A stretch of 64,000 nucleotides of DNA from Batillaria attramentaria (GCA_018292915.2 JACVVK020000089.1:994501-1058500), one strand, 5' to 3'; positions 47,246 to 59,145 are shown, counted from the first letter of the stretch. The notes: generated by a model not told the origin, from the letters alone. Numbers and translations: made by a program.

Positions 47246-48591
47246 TCCTGTTTATGTGCGTGCCTGCGTGATACGCGTCGTGACTATCCCTCTCCACATG
47301 TAACGTCTACAAACAGTAGATACCTGGAAGAAAGAAAGAAAGAATGAAAGAAAGAAAAGAAAAAAAAACGCCGACTTCCCCATGTTTCCGATCCAGCTCC
47401 CAAATTTTTACCGCTGTTCCGCACAAGTTGCATTTACCTTTGCAGTAGCGTACAGTCCTGAAATTGCACACTGCAGAACACCTTTCAAAGCCATTCAGGC
47501 TTCAAACAACTTAAGGCACAACTGACCCCCGTCTTGGCAGAATCGGAAACCCGTATTCATAAAATTCACCCCCGCAACACATACAGAACAGACCGGATTC
47601 AAATCTTGAAGTTTACTGGTACATATACTTCGAACAATTTAAAAACGTACTTATTCAAAATGTCTGTGTGAAAACAAAATGTCAGATTTTGAATTTCTCT
47701 GTGTGTCTTTGTATTTGTTGTTGTTGTTGTTGTTGTTGTTCTGAACACAAAACTTTGATTTTCAAAGCCTTCTGGTTTTCAAACTATGTGCGATGTAATC
47801 ATTCAGTACAAAAGAAACTTGATCATGATGAATTGAAAGTAAAAAGCACAAGCGTTTGGCCTTCCCAACAACAAAAAAGAAAGAAAATAAATCATTTCAG
47901 AATGTGGTATTTTTGCTAAAAGTTTTTTGCTTTTGAAACTATGTGCAATGCAATCATGGGTAGAAGTTAAACTTGTGTTTTAGGTTATTCTTCGTTGTTA
48001 TCTCCCTTTTGTCTCGATGGTTGAATGTCGAATGGTGTTTTTAGCGCTTCAAGTATAGAATGGTATGTATGAATGTGCGTTTTATGAATAAAATTATATA
48101 ATTATTACTCACCTGCTTTTTTTTTTCCTGTGCCTGATTTTGATATCGCCCGCGTTCTCGGAGCGTGACACGACAGAGGCGTAATCTACAGCTGCCCACT
48201 GTGTACTTGTTCAACCACAATACAACTTGTCCCACAGACAGCTGGTTTCCTGCGTCTTCTGTATGACGCCTGTTGCCAGACGCGTTATACTTACGAAAGG
48301 GCGAATTATGAAAGAGAAGAATGAAATGGGGGAAATGAATGGATGAGTTATGTACGGAACCCACTTTTTTATGGATAGGGGGAAGCATTTGAAGGAGATG
48401 AGAGTGATCTGTTGCGTTTGGTGATGTGTGTGCGTGCTCGGGGGGGGGGGGGGGAGAGAGAGAGAGGTGGGGGTGGGAGGGGGCTTTAACCAAAAATAAA
48501 AACACCAGAAAACACCCCCCCCCCCCCAAAAAAAAAAAAAAAAACTGAAAAAAAATCAAACAAACAAATAAACAAACAAAACAAAACAACA

Positions 48592-48694
<103 letters not shown>

Positions 48695-49155
48695 TTCCGG
48701 TAGTTAAGTATATCTGAGACAAAGGCCAAAGAAAACTGGGCCACATTTTAAATCTTCAGAGGAAACACAGCGCTCTTTCCGGTCGCTTGCAATCGTCTTT
48801 CTTGTCTGTCGCCCAGTCAATTTCACGATTTTATTCAGTCCCAGCTCTGGCGAACGTAAGTCCACCTGCGCTGTTTTAACTTCCAATAGACGCCGAATCA
48901 AAGATCTGAGAAGGAATGAAAGAGTCTTTAAACGTCTGAAAATCTCCAGGCGAGCGTCAGATTTCACACTGAGTTTCCGCCTTTGGCCAAAATGATGAGA
49001 CAGGTGAATGCGAAATCGTGCTCAAGCAGCCAGCGATGTTGTCAAACCAGATAGTTGTTTTCTTCGGGGAGAGGGAGGGGGGGGGGGGCAGCGCGTGTCA
49101 TTTTCCAGGACGCTCTGTTCTGTCACTGCGGCTGGCAAAACTCTTGGAATGCACA

Positions 49156-49559
49156 GTCTGGGGGCGGTCGGTGGTCTAGTGGTTGAGACTTGTCACCAAT
49201 GCGAGAGGTCAAGGGTTCGAGTCCCACTCGGGGCAGAGAATTTTTTCTTCTCGTATGTGGCACCGTTCATTCGGGCCGATCGTCGGGGGTTCTCTCCGGG
49301 CACTCCGGCTTCCTCCCCCTCTGTTTGGAAATGTTCAGACCACACAATTTGAAAAATAAATGCAATTCTACATTCCGAAATTTAAATAGCTGAGCTGACC
49401 CTTCGCACTACGTGATTGTAATGTGTTTATGTCCAGTGTGTGAGAGAATGCGTGTGATTCACGTGAGCGTGAGTGTTGGGTTCAGTTCGCGACGCTTTGA
49501 GCCGATTCATGAAATTGGGTAAAGCGCCTATACAATACTCATTATTATTATTATTATTA
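49156..49559 (+). mobile_element. SINE family C, full length, plus strand
   Basis: Head GGGGGCGGTCGGTGGTCTAG with the B box AGGGTTCGAGTCCCAC, body and 3' (ATT)n tail. It is the clearest plus-strand reference copy of the family. The 3' part (GTGATTGTAATGTGTTTATG, then CGCGACGCTTTGAGCCGATT) is complete. Confidence 0.93.
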
Positions 49560-50949
49560 CTAGGATGAAACAAAAGGGACGGTCGATTACCCTGTGATAT
49601 GCCGCTCCCAAATCATTGCATCGTCAATCAGCGGGTTCCCACGCCATTGCACCGCGTTTTTCCAAATTCACCAAAACGCCATAGCACCGGAAAAAAAAAA
49701 CAAAAAACCTTTGGATTTTTAGTTGCCGGTTAAGGCGCGTCTTAACTGAGCCCGAACAACTCCTCGGGCGAACTAAAGCAAAATTCTTCGGCTTGCTTCG
49801 GCGTGGCCTCTACGTACTAACTAGGCGTCGAGCATTCGTGACACGTGACCGAAGGAAAATAGCAATGGCGCCGATTGTGAGCTTACCAGTGAAGTGCGTC
49901 TCGTAGGAACTGTAGCCTTTGAGGGAAATCAAGGGGTTACACGACAACATGGCTTTACGCACTCAAAAGGGCACTATCTGAACTGATCAATGTGACCCAA
50001 CTGCGCCATGAATTGCATTAAAAACCGAAATAATCACCAACGAAACCATTGAACCGACAGACAGTTACGAGCCGGTACAACATCTAGGAACAGTTACTAC
50101 CGTGGACAGACCATTCAAAGGCACGCACCTGACAGGGGTTTTAAAAAAACAAAACAAAACAAACAAAAAAACAAAAAAAATATTGAATGTCTCCTTTCCG
50201 ATCAGGCCTCACTGGAGTAATGCACGTCTGCTTTCCGTTTAGGCCAGAGAGGCAGTTCGCACAAATCCGCTTGCTTGACTTGTGTCCCACCTCTGTGCAA
50301 AAAGTCCCAGCTTCACTGGCAGCTTGCCTCTTTTTGTGACCGCCCGGCATGCACCTTGACCTGCATAACACAAAAATCACAAAAATCGCGCTTTCTCGTG
50401 ACAACAAAAATCGCTACAGACTAGCACACTCGCCAGACAGGATACCCCTAATAAACACCAAACATGACCCCACGGTCAATTTGTGTCCTTACGCCTGTGC
50501 AAAGTTTTGGCGAAGACACATAAAGGCACGATTTCTACCATTACTAGGTTTTATGTAGGGAGACTTATGTTTGCCCTTGTGACTACGCTTGTGCGGTCGA
50601 AATAGTTTGTCTTAGAGATCGCTAGAGTTCCGACTGCAACACGCTGGTGTTTGATGGCCGGGCAAACGAAGAAAACTCAGCCGTCCGGAGCTACAAGGTC
50701 GGGTGTCGTATGCGCCACTATCACCGGCTACTCTCTTTGGCTTCAGTCAGCTGAACGCAAGCTTGTCTGTGTATCAGTGTATTTGTGAATGCGTCTTAGT
50801 AGTGTGATGCTAGATGAACCTAAAACTCTGAACATTAAATCGTCTGGGAATAAGTTCGTCTGGGAATAAGTTCTTCTGGGAATACGTTCGTCTGGGAATA
50901 AGTTTGTCTTCGAATAAGTTCGTCTGGGAATAAGTATCGTCTTGGAATA
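49560..50949. repeat. Intronic non-coding, small ~15-bp repeats near 50840-50950
   Basis: At 50840-50950 the words TCGTCTGGGAATAAGTTCG recur six or so times with changes, forming a short degenerate minisatellite. Poly-A/CAAA runs lie at 49690-49706 and 50143-50178. Nothing else recognised. Confidence 0.65.
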
Positions 50950-51108
50950 AGTTCGTTGTGTGACACCGAGATAGCCGAAGTGGTGGAACGTTGGACTTTC
51001 AATGTTCCGGTCCTGCGCTCGAATCCCGCATGCAGTTGGACCCAAAGACATTCTTTGTTGCCCCCGTCTTTATGTGAAGCAAAATAGGGTGTTAACTCCT
51101 AAACATCT
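50950..51108 (+). mobile_element. SINE family A, very diverged
   Basis: ACCGAGATAGCCGAAGTGGT, CGTTGGACTTTCAATGTTCC, GCTCGAATCCCGC and CCCCCGTCTTTATGTG, then GTTAACTCCTAAACATC, keep the family order of A box, B box, body and tail. Confidence 0.7.
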
Positions 51109-51438
51109 AACCTCCATCTGTGACATTAGTTTTGTTCGCTGTGAAAAGTGCAAAATTTGTATAGTCTGTAACAGTCTTATATTTCAGCTTTATTTGCCCA
51201 CACCAACGACCCCCACCCCTCTCGTAATGCAACACACATCCGGATCCCCTACTTCAAAATCAAAGTTCTATTATCTAACCTATACAATACCCCATTTATT
51301 ACTTCTTCCCACCCATCCCCCACCCCCACCCCCACCCCCTTCCCAACTTTTCTTCTTCTTCTTCCATTTTTTTTTCAATGCCCTACTTTCCATACAGTAC
51401 AATACGATAATGCGTTCACTTGTCTTTGTGCCCGCCAG

Positions 51439-51597
51439 GTGCTTCCGTCCCCACGGCCTTTCCCGCAGACGACGTCGCGCCAGATCGGGTGGCGCTCCAC
51501 TGAACGCAGCCTGGCGCTGGAGAAGTACGGCAAGTACGCCAAGCCCAAGGGTGGCCTGGTCCGGCAGCTCAACTGGCCGCAAGAGGCGGTCCAGTGA
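51439..51597 (+). CDS. CIMIP1/C20orf85 homologue, terminal coding exon
   Basis: After the acceptor CCCGCCAG, 52 codons run to TGA at 51595-51597. The peptide starts VLPSPRPFPQTTSRQIGWRS and ends GGLVRQLNWPQEAVQ. PSP...PQTT...IGWRS and the L(N/C)WP near the C-terminus match the human family member in order and spacing. With the two upstream exons, 119 of an expected ~140 residues are accounted for, with no internal stop or frameshift. GC content is about 65%, well above the surroundings, as expected for a conserved exon. I recall that in human the protein is expressed in ciliated cells. Function here is by homology. Confidence 0.9.
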   Translation: MLPSPRPFPQTTSRQIGWRSTERSLALEKYGKYAKPKGGLVRQLNWPQEAVQ

Positions 51598-51806
51598 TTA
51601 CCTCCCCCCCCCCCCCCCCCTTCGCCAGTGTCGTCTGCTCCGCGGGGACACGCCGTGTAATTAGAGTTAGAAGTCTTGGGGGTTCCTGGCTCCTATGCTG
51701 CGTCTCCTCCGAGATGTGTCTAGCGACTACTTTTTGTTTTCTCCTATGTCGTCTGAGTGAATCCGAGATGTCTTTGGTTGTTGACCTCCTGATGTAGCAG
51801 AGGAGA

Positions 51807-51886
<80 letters not shown>

Positions 51887-52257
51887 TTTGTAACCCACTG
51901 TTTTCGATCCTTTTTTTTTCTCCCCCGTTTCGGAGTGTGTTCCATTGTTAATCCTGTTGGTTTACAATTCAATTTGTTTCAGTTGAGTTCTCCTTCCTCT
52001 GGGCTTTTTCTGTGAAAGAAATGCTGATAATGAAATGGAATAATTGATAATAACGTTAGTCCGTCCCTTGCTAACTCTGTTGGTTTCATTTTGCTACAGA
52101 TAAGTTCTTTTCCCTCTTTTTTTTTCTGAAAGGAATATGATAATGCATAATTTCTGTTAGTGCGCCGTCTGGTTAACTCTGTTGGTTACATTTTGTTTCA
52201 GTAAGTTCTTCTCCCTATCTTTATTATTTTTTCCCTGGAAGGAATGGTAACAATAAA
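51598..52257 (+). other. Probable 3' UTR start of CIMIP1
   Basis: Downstream of the stop come a C run (51605-51620), a GT run at 51809-51885 and then the ~110-bp tandem array. The first AATAAA-type signal is at 52252-52257. Further AATAAA words recur inside the array units, so the true 3' end cannot be placed from sequence alone. Confidence 0.5.
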
Positions 52258-52745
52258 TAGTTTCTGTCCGTGCGTCCCCTTGTTAACTCTGCTGGTTTCA
52301 TTTTGTTTCAGTTGAAATTTTCTCCGTCTCTTTTTCTTTCTTTTTTTTTTTTTCCCCCGAAAGGAAAGTTGATAATAAATAGGTTCGGTTAACGTCACCT
52401 TGTTAACTTTGTTGGTTACATTTTGTTTCAGTAAGTTCTTCCCCATCTCTTTATTACTTTTTCCCTGGAAGGAATGGTAATAATAAACAATTTCTGTTAG
52501 TGCGTCCCCTTCTTAACTCTGTCCCCCTCTTTTATACATTTTTTTTTCATGAAAGGAATGGTAACAATAAGTAGTTTGTGTTAGTGCGTCCCCTTGTTAA
52601 CTCTGCTGGTTTCGTTTTGTTTCAGTTGAAATCTTCTCCGCCACCGTTTATTTCTTTTTATCTGACAGGAAAGTTGATAATAAGTAGTTTCAGTTAGTGC
52701 CACCTTGTTAACTTTGTTGGTTTCATTTTGTTTCTGGTGAATGTT
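51946..52745 (+). repeat. Degenerate ~110-bp tandem array downstream of CIMIP1
   Basis: About seven units each contain GTTAACTCTGTTGGTTTCAT, TTTGTTTCAGTTGA, a T/C-rich block, GAAAGGAATG, GATAATAAATAG and TTTCTGTTAGTGCGTC. Unit spacing is about 80-116 bp. Several units contain a T-rich tract followed by CAG that mimics a splice acceptor, and an AATAAA that mimics a polyadenylation signal. Confidence 0.88.
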
Positions 52746-53897
52746 TCTCTTATCTACATGCATGTATTTTTTTATTTATTTTATTTTTTTGTCCAGAATG
52801 ATGAACAGTTCATGAATAATTTCACTTACGTGTGATATTTACATGACATTTTGCTTTTTAACTTTTCTCTGTCATATGAGTCCACGTATCCGGCACAGTA
52901 TGCATATGGTCATCCAAATTTCTAAAGTCAACTCAAAACGTCTTTGCATGAACAATCCAACCAAAGGCTCTTCCTGCTCTTCCAATTTTAATTAATCCTT
53001 TTTGAACTTTTAGTGTAAATGCACCTATTTGTTAATAATTCTGTCTTGCGTTCTGATGATACAAAATGAAACTTCTCGCAGTTGCTGTTTACGTTTCAGT
53101 TAAGACATTGTTTTGTTGAACATGTTTCGTATACAATTATATAAGTGTGTGTGTGTATTTGTAAAATATGATTCAATTTTCTTCACTTTTTCTAAATGTT
53201 TAATCGATTGAGCATTTATGAGATTTCCTCGTTTTTCCTTTTTTGCACGGTGCTTTTGTTACGTACCAGCTGCTGGGTTTTTTTTTTTGGTTTTTTTTTG
53301 TTCTACATCTATGTACATCTGCAACTGCTGATGTCAACACCAACATTCTCAACACCGTGGTTTTCGCCTCCCTATTTTTTTTTTTTTTTTATAAATGAAA
53401 ATTGAATTGTCATGGTCCTTGCATAGTCTTGAGTGACGGAAAAAAAAAAGAACTGCTGTTGGAAACCGTTGTCGCTGCATAGGAAATCGCTGGCGTTGCC
53501 CTCTTTCGTCCATTTTTTTTAAAGCCACTGTCAACAACACTGTGAATACAATCACTGCACCTGTTATGTCAAGCCGGGTGCCTCCAAGATCAAAAGAAAG
53601 CTCTTGTTGGGTATAACTTACTCGGTCACGCTTCGCTGCTTAGTTATCACATCTTTTGACACCTTGCAGTATTTTAGTGAAAGAAGATTAACGTGTCTAC
53701 AGTTACTGAGTTCGCCTGACGTCGGCCTTACGTCAGACATGTGAATGACGTCATGCAAAAAAAAAAACACGTAGATGACGTCATGCTGAATACACAATGC
53801 CAGCACAACTGGTTTGAAGTCAAACGAAATAAACAGTTAGCATGGACATTTTGACCGGAGCAGTAGCGTGGCTCCAGCACCACGATAAAAATCCTTG
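52746..53897. other. Non-coding, AT- and T-rich
   Basis: Poly-T runs lie at about 53280-53300 and 53375-53390. Two TGACGTCA-like CRE words (GATGACGTCATGC, 53745-53790) lie close together with AATGACGTCATGC. No exon is recognised except the candidate just downstream. Confidence 0.5.
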
Positions 53898-54030
53898 TCA
53901 TAACATGGGGGCCGCCATATCCAGTGGATTCTGGTAATGTAACTCGGTGTTGAGGAAGTCTTTGAGACTCTCAGTGTTACTGCGCCCGTACTCGGCAAAA
54001 CTCTTATCTTCTCCACACTTTTGCCCAAAG
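53898..54030 (-). CDS. Possible terminal exon, unknown product (weak)
   Basis: Minus strand. From an AG at 54031-54032 (GTTGGATCAG) an open frame of about 44 codons runs to TGA at 53898-53900. The peptide has ordinary protein-like composition, including EDKSFAEYGRSNTESLKDFL. The polypyrimidine tract is poor, and the frame continues upstream to a stop near 54085. No family recognised. If real, the gene would be convergent with CIMIP1. Confidence 0.25.
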
Positions 54031-54888
54031 CTGATCCAACGCGCACAGTTTACACATGTACGCACAGGGTCTATATTACATTATCAATCTGTCCATAATT
54101 CATTGGCACTTCAACAGTCCTGATTATGGTGACGAAAGGCCTAAGCGTCATAATCACCTAGGTCTTTTTACCATTCCATGACAGATCTGTATTGTATAGC
54201 GTGCACTGGTCCTAGTCATATATCAGCCTGTGACCTCGAGAACAACCTTCAGGTAGATTTTTCTTTCTTTGTGCATAGTTTGTGTTGTGCTGTTATTTTT
54301 CCTGGGTATGTGGCCGTGTTACCAAATGGTCCTTTGTTTTTCTTTTCTGTTGTTCTGTATGTTTTTCTTTCCTGTTGTCTTGTTTCTTTTTTTCTTTTTT
54401 TTTACCGCACTGCGAATCTCACAGTGATAACGACCTCTGCCGTATTCGACGACAGCTTCCTTTCATCAGTTCTGATTCATGATACAGTTCTTCCTGCCAT
54501 TTCTGATAAAAGAAAAATCAAAGTAGAAAAGTATTCATTATTTTGCCGATTTCCAGATATTCATACCTTTGATGCAAGCGTCTTTTCGTTTACGAGATTC
54601 TCGAAAGAGTATCATTTTTGACTGTGACAACAGTTTTCAAAGCCTGACTTTGACGTATTTGCAGTTTGACCTTTTACGGTGTATTAAATTCTTTCATAGA
54701 TCTATACAAGACCATAGCTCGTAACTATCTTTAGAAGGTCTTTATTTTTCCAAACGCGAACGTTATGCCTTTGATGTTTCGAATGTCTTACGTATACAAA
54801 GACTATATTGCTATTCATTACAACTATTTTTGGAGGTTGCTCTGTTCTTCTTTCTCTTCTCTCGTTTCTGGCTGATGGGCTTAGCAGT

Positions 54889-54924
<36 letters not shown>

Positions 54925-55468
54925 AGAAAACCTAATCTTCTTGTGCTGAATGATTCAAGTCAGTTTTCTGCTACTATGTTCTCTCAGGCAGTTTGCAAGT
55001 GTAATTTTAAAACTGCTATTTTCAGTGCCAGAAACCTTCTGCTCACTTACTCAAGTCAAGTTAGTTTATTCCTGACCCCGATAGGGGTACATGAATCAGT
55101 TGAATCATATACATAACATCAACTCACTTGACACACACACGAACTACATATCACACGAACATAGAACTGAAAGGTAACAAACTACACGCAGCATATCAAA
55201 ACGCTAAATGAAGAGAACTGCATGTAACAGCAACCAAAGCAAACAAACAAACAAACAAACCTTGAATGCAAATTACACATGCTTACTGGAGAGAAAAAAA
55301 AATCTGACGCGTTCTTCAGCCAACTTGGTTATTATTTACATTGACACTCTCTCTCTCCTTCCTCTTTTGTGTGTGTGTGTGTGTGTTTTTGTGTTTTTGT
55401 TTTTTAGTTGATTACTGAACCCTTCACGTGAAATGAACAATTGATGGTGATTCCAGATGTTCTGTATT
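54031..55468. other. Non-coding, simple repeats
   Basis: A T/C-rich stretch at 54330-54400, a CT run at 54896-54921, CAAA repeats at 55237-55260 and a short GT run at 55369-55386. No exon supported. Confidence 0.5.
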
Positions 55469-55720
55469 CGTTGTTTTGTTGTTTGTACATCTACAAGTAT
55501 TACCATTTCTCGTTGTTTTGTTGTTTGTACATCTACAAGTATTACCATTTCTCGTTGTTTTGTTGTTTGTGCATCTACAAGTATTACCATTTCTCGTTGT
55601 TTTGTTGTTTGTGCATCTACAAGTATTACCATTTCTCGTTGTTTTGTTGTTTGTGCATCTACAAGTATTACCATTTCTCGTTGTTTTGTTGTTTGTGCAT
55701 CTACAAGTATTACCATTTCT
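55469..55720. repeat. 42-bp minisatellite, 6 copies
   Basis: The unit starts CGTTGTTTTGTTGTTTGT and continues (A/G)CATCTACAAGTATTACCATTTCT. Copies 1-2 carry A and copies 3-6 carry G at the single variable site. As 42 is a multiple of 3, open frames persist on both strands as 14-residue peptide repeats. There is no start-context or splice evidence that they are translated. Confidence 0.97.
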
Positions 55721-55968
55721 GAGGCCTTTGACCGAAGTATTATTACTGTATTACTATGACACCGCACAGTATTATAGTACCGTTATGATATATAGTATAT
55801 ATGCATACCGTTATTTTCTCCACTCTTTTTGTATTTGTTCTTTTTCGCACCGTCTGATTGTGATGACCAAGTCCTTCTTATGTTAGTGTATGAATAATGA
55901 CACACTGTCGTATGACACACACGACAGTGTGTAATAACGAATAAAGATCTCCTCGCACCTTGGAAAGT

Positions 55969-56037
<69 letters not shown>

Positions 56038-56228
56038 TGGTTGTTGTTGTTGTTGTTGTTGTTGTTTGTTGTTGTTGAGGGGAGCTGGAATAGCAGAGCT
56101 GGTAATAATAATAATAGGGGTGGATGGGTGTATGTGAGTTTAACGTCCTTTTCCACCACGTAAGGATGATATCCAGGTACTCGGAGAGAACCGGGTACCC
56201 GGCTTCCTCCCCCTCTGCTCCCTCCTCA
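55721..56228. repeat. (GT)n(GTT)n microsatellite and SINE fragments
   Basis: GT run 55973-56036 passes into GTT repeats to about 56077. At 56117-56173 there is a minus-strand family A tail fragment (GTTTAACGTCCTTTTCCACC). It is followed at 56174-56228 by a piece of family C body (TCGGAGAGAACC, GGCTTCCTCCCCCTCTGCTC). Confidence 0.82.
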
Positions 56229-56395
56229 ACATAACGATGAGTACGGGAACGTCGTCTGGTCTCCAAGGTTGCGCAAGCACGTAACTCACATTGAAATTGC
56301 GTAGAGACGTTTTACTTAAAGAATTATTGGCATGAAAGATTGCGAATATAGAAAAAGGTTACATATTCTGAACTTGCTTAGCCTTGAATTGAAGA

Positions 56396-56770
56396 GTGAG
56401 TGAGGTTTTGGGGGTAAGTTAAAGCCGCGCAAGCCACAAAGACTAATTCGCGGCTAGACATGATATTAACATACAAAATTAAGCAATGATATAATAATCT
56501 TTATAATTCTAGCTCAACATTATCATTGCTCACAGTAAGTGCTCCATCTGGCACCAGAGGTCACCCTATTAAGTTAACTAAACCTTCTGTTATTAGTAAT
56601 CTTTTTCAACACTTTTTCTCCAACAGAGTAATAATTTACTGGAATGAATTACTCCGTGAAGCAGCGACAGCAGGACCGTTGAACACATTTAAATATTCAT
56701 GAGACTGATCAGTTAGTTATTTAGGGCTTAACATCGCGCAAGCAACAAAGACTAATTCGCGGCTAAGTAA
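56396..56770 (+). pseudogene. LINE RT C-terminal fragment between inverted 3'-end motifs
   Basis: The frame 56538-56702 reads APSGTRGHPIKLTKPSVIS and then FFSNRVIIYWNELLREA..TAGPLNTFK before a stop. The HP.KL....FFS.RV...WN.LP...V.A...N.FK pattern is typical of the C-terminus of non-LTR retrotransposon ORF2. Segments at about 56415-56455 and 56722-56770 (CGCGCAAGC(A/C)ACAAAGACTAA, TTCGCGGCTA) are copies of one motif, the reverse complement of the CTAA-tailed ends at 19604 and 42733. The upstream RT core is absent. Confidence 0.75.
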
Positions 56771-57116
56771 AAGTTTGCCTCTGCCAGGTGAAAAAGGTAA
56801 AAAGCTATTCCGTAAGACAAGATGTAAATAGATATTTTAAAAAAAACTGTCAGGTCCAAATGAGATAAACATGTTCGTCAAAAATCTCGAAGCTATGTAG
56901 GTAAAAGAAAGTCCTTATTGCATGAGAGACTAGATTTTATAAAACAAAATGGACTCTTTCAAGAACTCGAAGATGTTGTCTGGGGGGATATCCCGGAACA
57001 ACATTTTCAGTGATGAAACACAGTAATGCTTATCACGGATCTCTGCGAGCATGAGACTGATCAGCACTCGCAGTGGAACAGCATATGTTCTCGGTAATTT
57101 CTTTAAGACAGAATAG
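56771..57116. other. Non-coding
   Basis: Nothing recognised other than the target duplication of the next SINE. Confidence 0.5.
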
Positions 57117-57289
57117 GGGAGCCGGGGTGGTGGAATGGTAGAGCGTTAGACTTCTAATGCTCGGGTCGTGAGTTCGATCCCGGCGGGGGCCAAATATTTG
57201 TGCTGGCTTTTTCATCGTTGTCCCGTCTTTGATATCACCCTATGTGGTGGAAAAGGACGTTAACCCCCCCCCCCAACACCCACCCACCC
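57117..57289 (+). mobile_element. SINE family A with 14-bp target-site duplication
   Basis: It is flanked by TTAAGACAGAATAG at about 57103-57116 and 57290-57303. The head is GGAGCCGGGGTGGTGGAATG and the B box has lost one base (GAGTTCGATCCCGGCGGGG). The tail is CACCCACCC. Confidence 0.93.
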
Positions 57290-57303
57290 TTAAGACAGAA
57301 TAG

Positions 57304-57522
57304 CTAGGTCTGGACATGAACACGCTGCGCTACACTGACTAACTTAGCAGGGGCGTAGGAACCACGGGGGCACTGGGGGCCCAGGCCTCCGTTCGATTTT
57401 TGGAAGGGGGGGGGGGGGGCCCGAATATCTTTGGGCCCCCTTGCTTTTGATAAGAGGAGAGGGGGCCCACCAATGGTGGGGCCCCCTTGCTCTGCTGTCG
57501 CAGGACACAATCCTTGGTAGTC

Positions 57523-57593
<71 letters not shown>
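57304..57593. repeat. G-rich segment and (CA)n
   Basis: 57368-57490 contains repeated GGGGGCCC-type words and G runs, and forms a loose inverted repeat (GGGGGCCC...GGGCCCCCTTG). A CA run of 35 units follows at 57524-57593. Confidence 0.85.
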
Positions 57594-57595
<2 letters not shown>

Positions 57596-58419
57596 CTCCC
57601 CTCCCACCCCCCCACCCTTCGTCACCTCGGCCGTATGGCTCACCCGACTTAGTGCCCCCCCCCCCCCCCTTCCTCTCAGCATCTTCCTACGCGCCTGCTA
57701 AGAATTTTAAATGGCAGGCAAAAGGCTAAAGAAAAAAACCAAAAAACAAAAAACAAACAAACAAACAAAAACCCACCCTTATAACCGAATATATGCTATG
57801 ATATGATAAAAGCAGAGTTTGCGCATTTTGCTGACGACAGAAGGATCATCGCCACTGGCAAACAAACTTTGAATGCAGGCACTGTGCGCCTCTCTCTCTC
57901 GCTCACGAAACTCAGGAAAACACGCAAACTTGAAATTTCATTTTATCACTGACGTAAACAGGCTCTGTCTCTGTCTCTCCTTCTGACCTACTTTCCCCCC
58001 ACTGACGCCGCGCCTTGGACGCTACAGGCAGCTGCCTGGGTCGCCGTGACCTCGCAGACTCCCTCCGGACAGGAACGCCGGAAAAGGACGCAAGAATTTG
58101 CAGTGATTTGGATCTAAATCGATCGAAACAGACGTCCTGCCGTGTTTGCTTCGCATTTCATGTCCGCTGCCACTGTAAAATGCCCGCAGCGACCGGCAGA
58201 CCGTTTCTTTTTTTTTTTTTTAGTTTTATTTCTTTTCTTTTTTTTTTTTTTCTTTTTTTTTTTCCTTTTTTTTTCTCTCTCATGTCTGTACAAACAGTGG
58301 TGGCTGCTGTGGATAGGTCAGTCTGACTTCGACCCCGGAGTCCAAGAAGAGAAGAAGGGTGGGGAAGGGGAGGCAGGGGTGGGGTGGGGTGGGGGGTAGG
58401 GCTGGTGTCAAAATGGACG
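57594..58419. other. Non-coding
   Basis: C run at about 57655-57668, poly-A/CAAA at 57730-57770, long T-rich tract at 58207-58272 and GGGGTGGGGTGGGG at 58370-58397. No exon supported. Confidence 0.5.
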
Positions 58420-58935
58420 CAGGTGTATCCGGTGCTAATCCACTTCTAATGTTGCAACTCTGACTGCCGCTCCCAGGGGAGCCGGGGTGGCCGAATGGTA
58501 GACCGTTGGACTTCTCATACTTGGGTCGTGAGTTCATATCGCGGCTGGGGCCAAATATTTGTACTGGCTTTTTCATCGTTGCCCCGTCTTTGATATCACC
58601 CGTATGTGGTGGAAAAGGACGTTAAACACCCAGATACCCACTCTCCCACCCTGACTGCCGCTCCCACGAAAACCTTTATGTTTGAAATATACCCATGCAC
58701 ACGTCTTTCCATTCTAGTCATGTTATAGGTCAAAATCGTTGTCTGGTTGATACCCCCCCCCCCCAACCCTTTCCTTCACGCCGAAAAACCGGAGTCCTAC
58801 TGATTTCAAAATGGAAACACTCGGTGCTTCTCGGTTTCGAAACACTCTGTTAGTCCCGCGGTGCTGCTTTTTTTTAAATCGGAGTAGCACTGGAAACGCT
58901 CGCCGCCATTTTGATTACACCCCCGTGGATCTGCG
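58420..58935 (+). repeat. Old dispersed repeat G, second copy
   Basis: It aligns in order with the pieces at 41410-42510. It is interrupted by one family A SINE (58476-58650) and contains a C run at 58756-58765. Ends are not sharply defined. Confidence 0.7.
58476..58650 (+). mobile_element. SINE family A with 16-bp target-site duplication
   Basis: The exact duplicate CTGACTGCCGCTCCCA lies at 58460-58475 and 58651-58666. Full head (GGGGAGCCGGGGTGGCCGAA), B box with substitutions (GAGTTCATATCGCGGC), full body and tail. The duplication is perfect, but the B box is mutated. Confidence 0.95.
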
Positions 58936-59145
58936 ATCGACGCTATCGATTTTCATCTAGGCGCGTCGAGGCTGAAAAAGCGAGGCGCTTCGTGTCATGG
59001 AGAAATTTTGCAAAACCCATAAAAGAGAGCTTGCGACCTTTCCACGCTGCAACGACCGACGGTTACCGTTTTTTTGGTCGCTGCAGGAGAGACAACTCTT
59101 CCTAATGGGAAGACAATTCGGATGTCAATAGGGTAATATGAGTAT

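Noticed and set aside
48704..48967. 87-codon minus-strand frame with many Arg/Leu/Lys
   Set aside because: No recognised domain, no good splice sites, inside the CIMIP1 intron next to a microsatellite.
57800..57860. FADD-like peptide resembling the RT catalytic YADD box
   Set aside because: Only a few residues match and there are no neighbouring RT motifs on either side.
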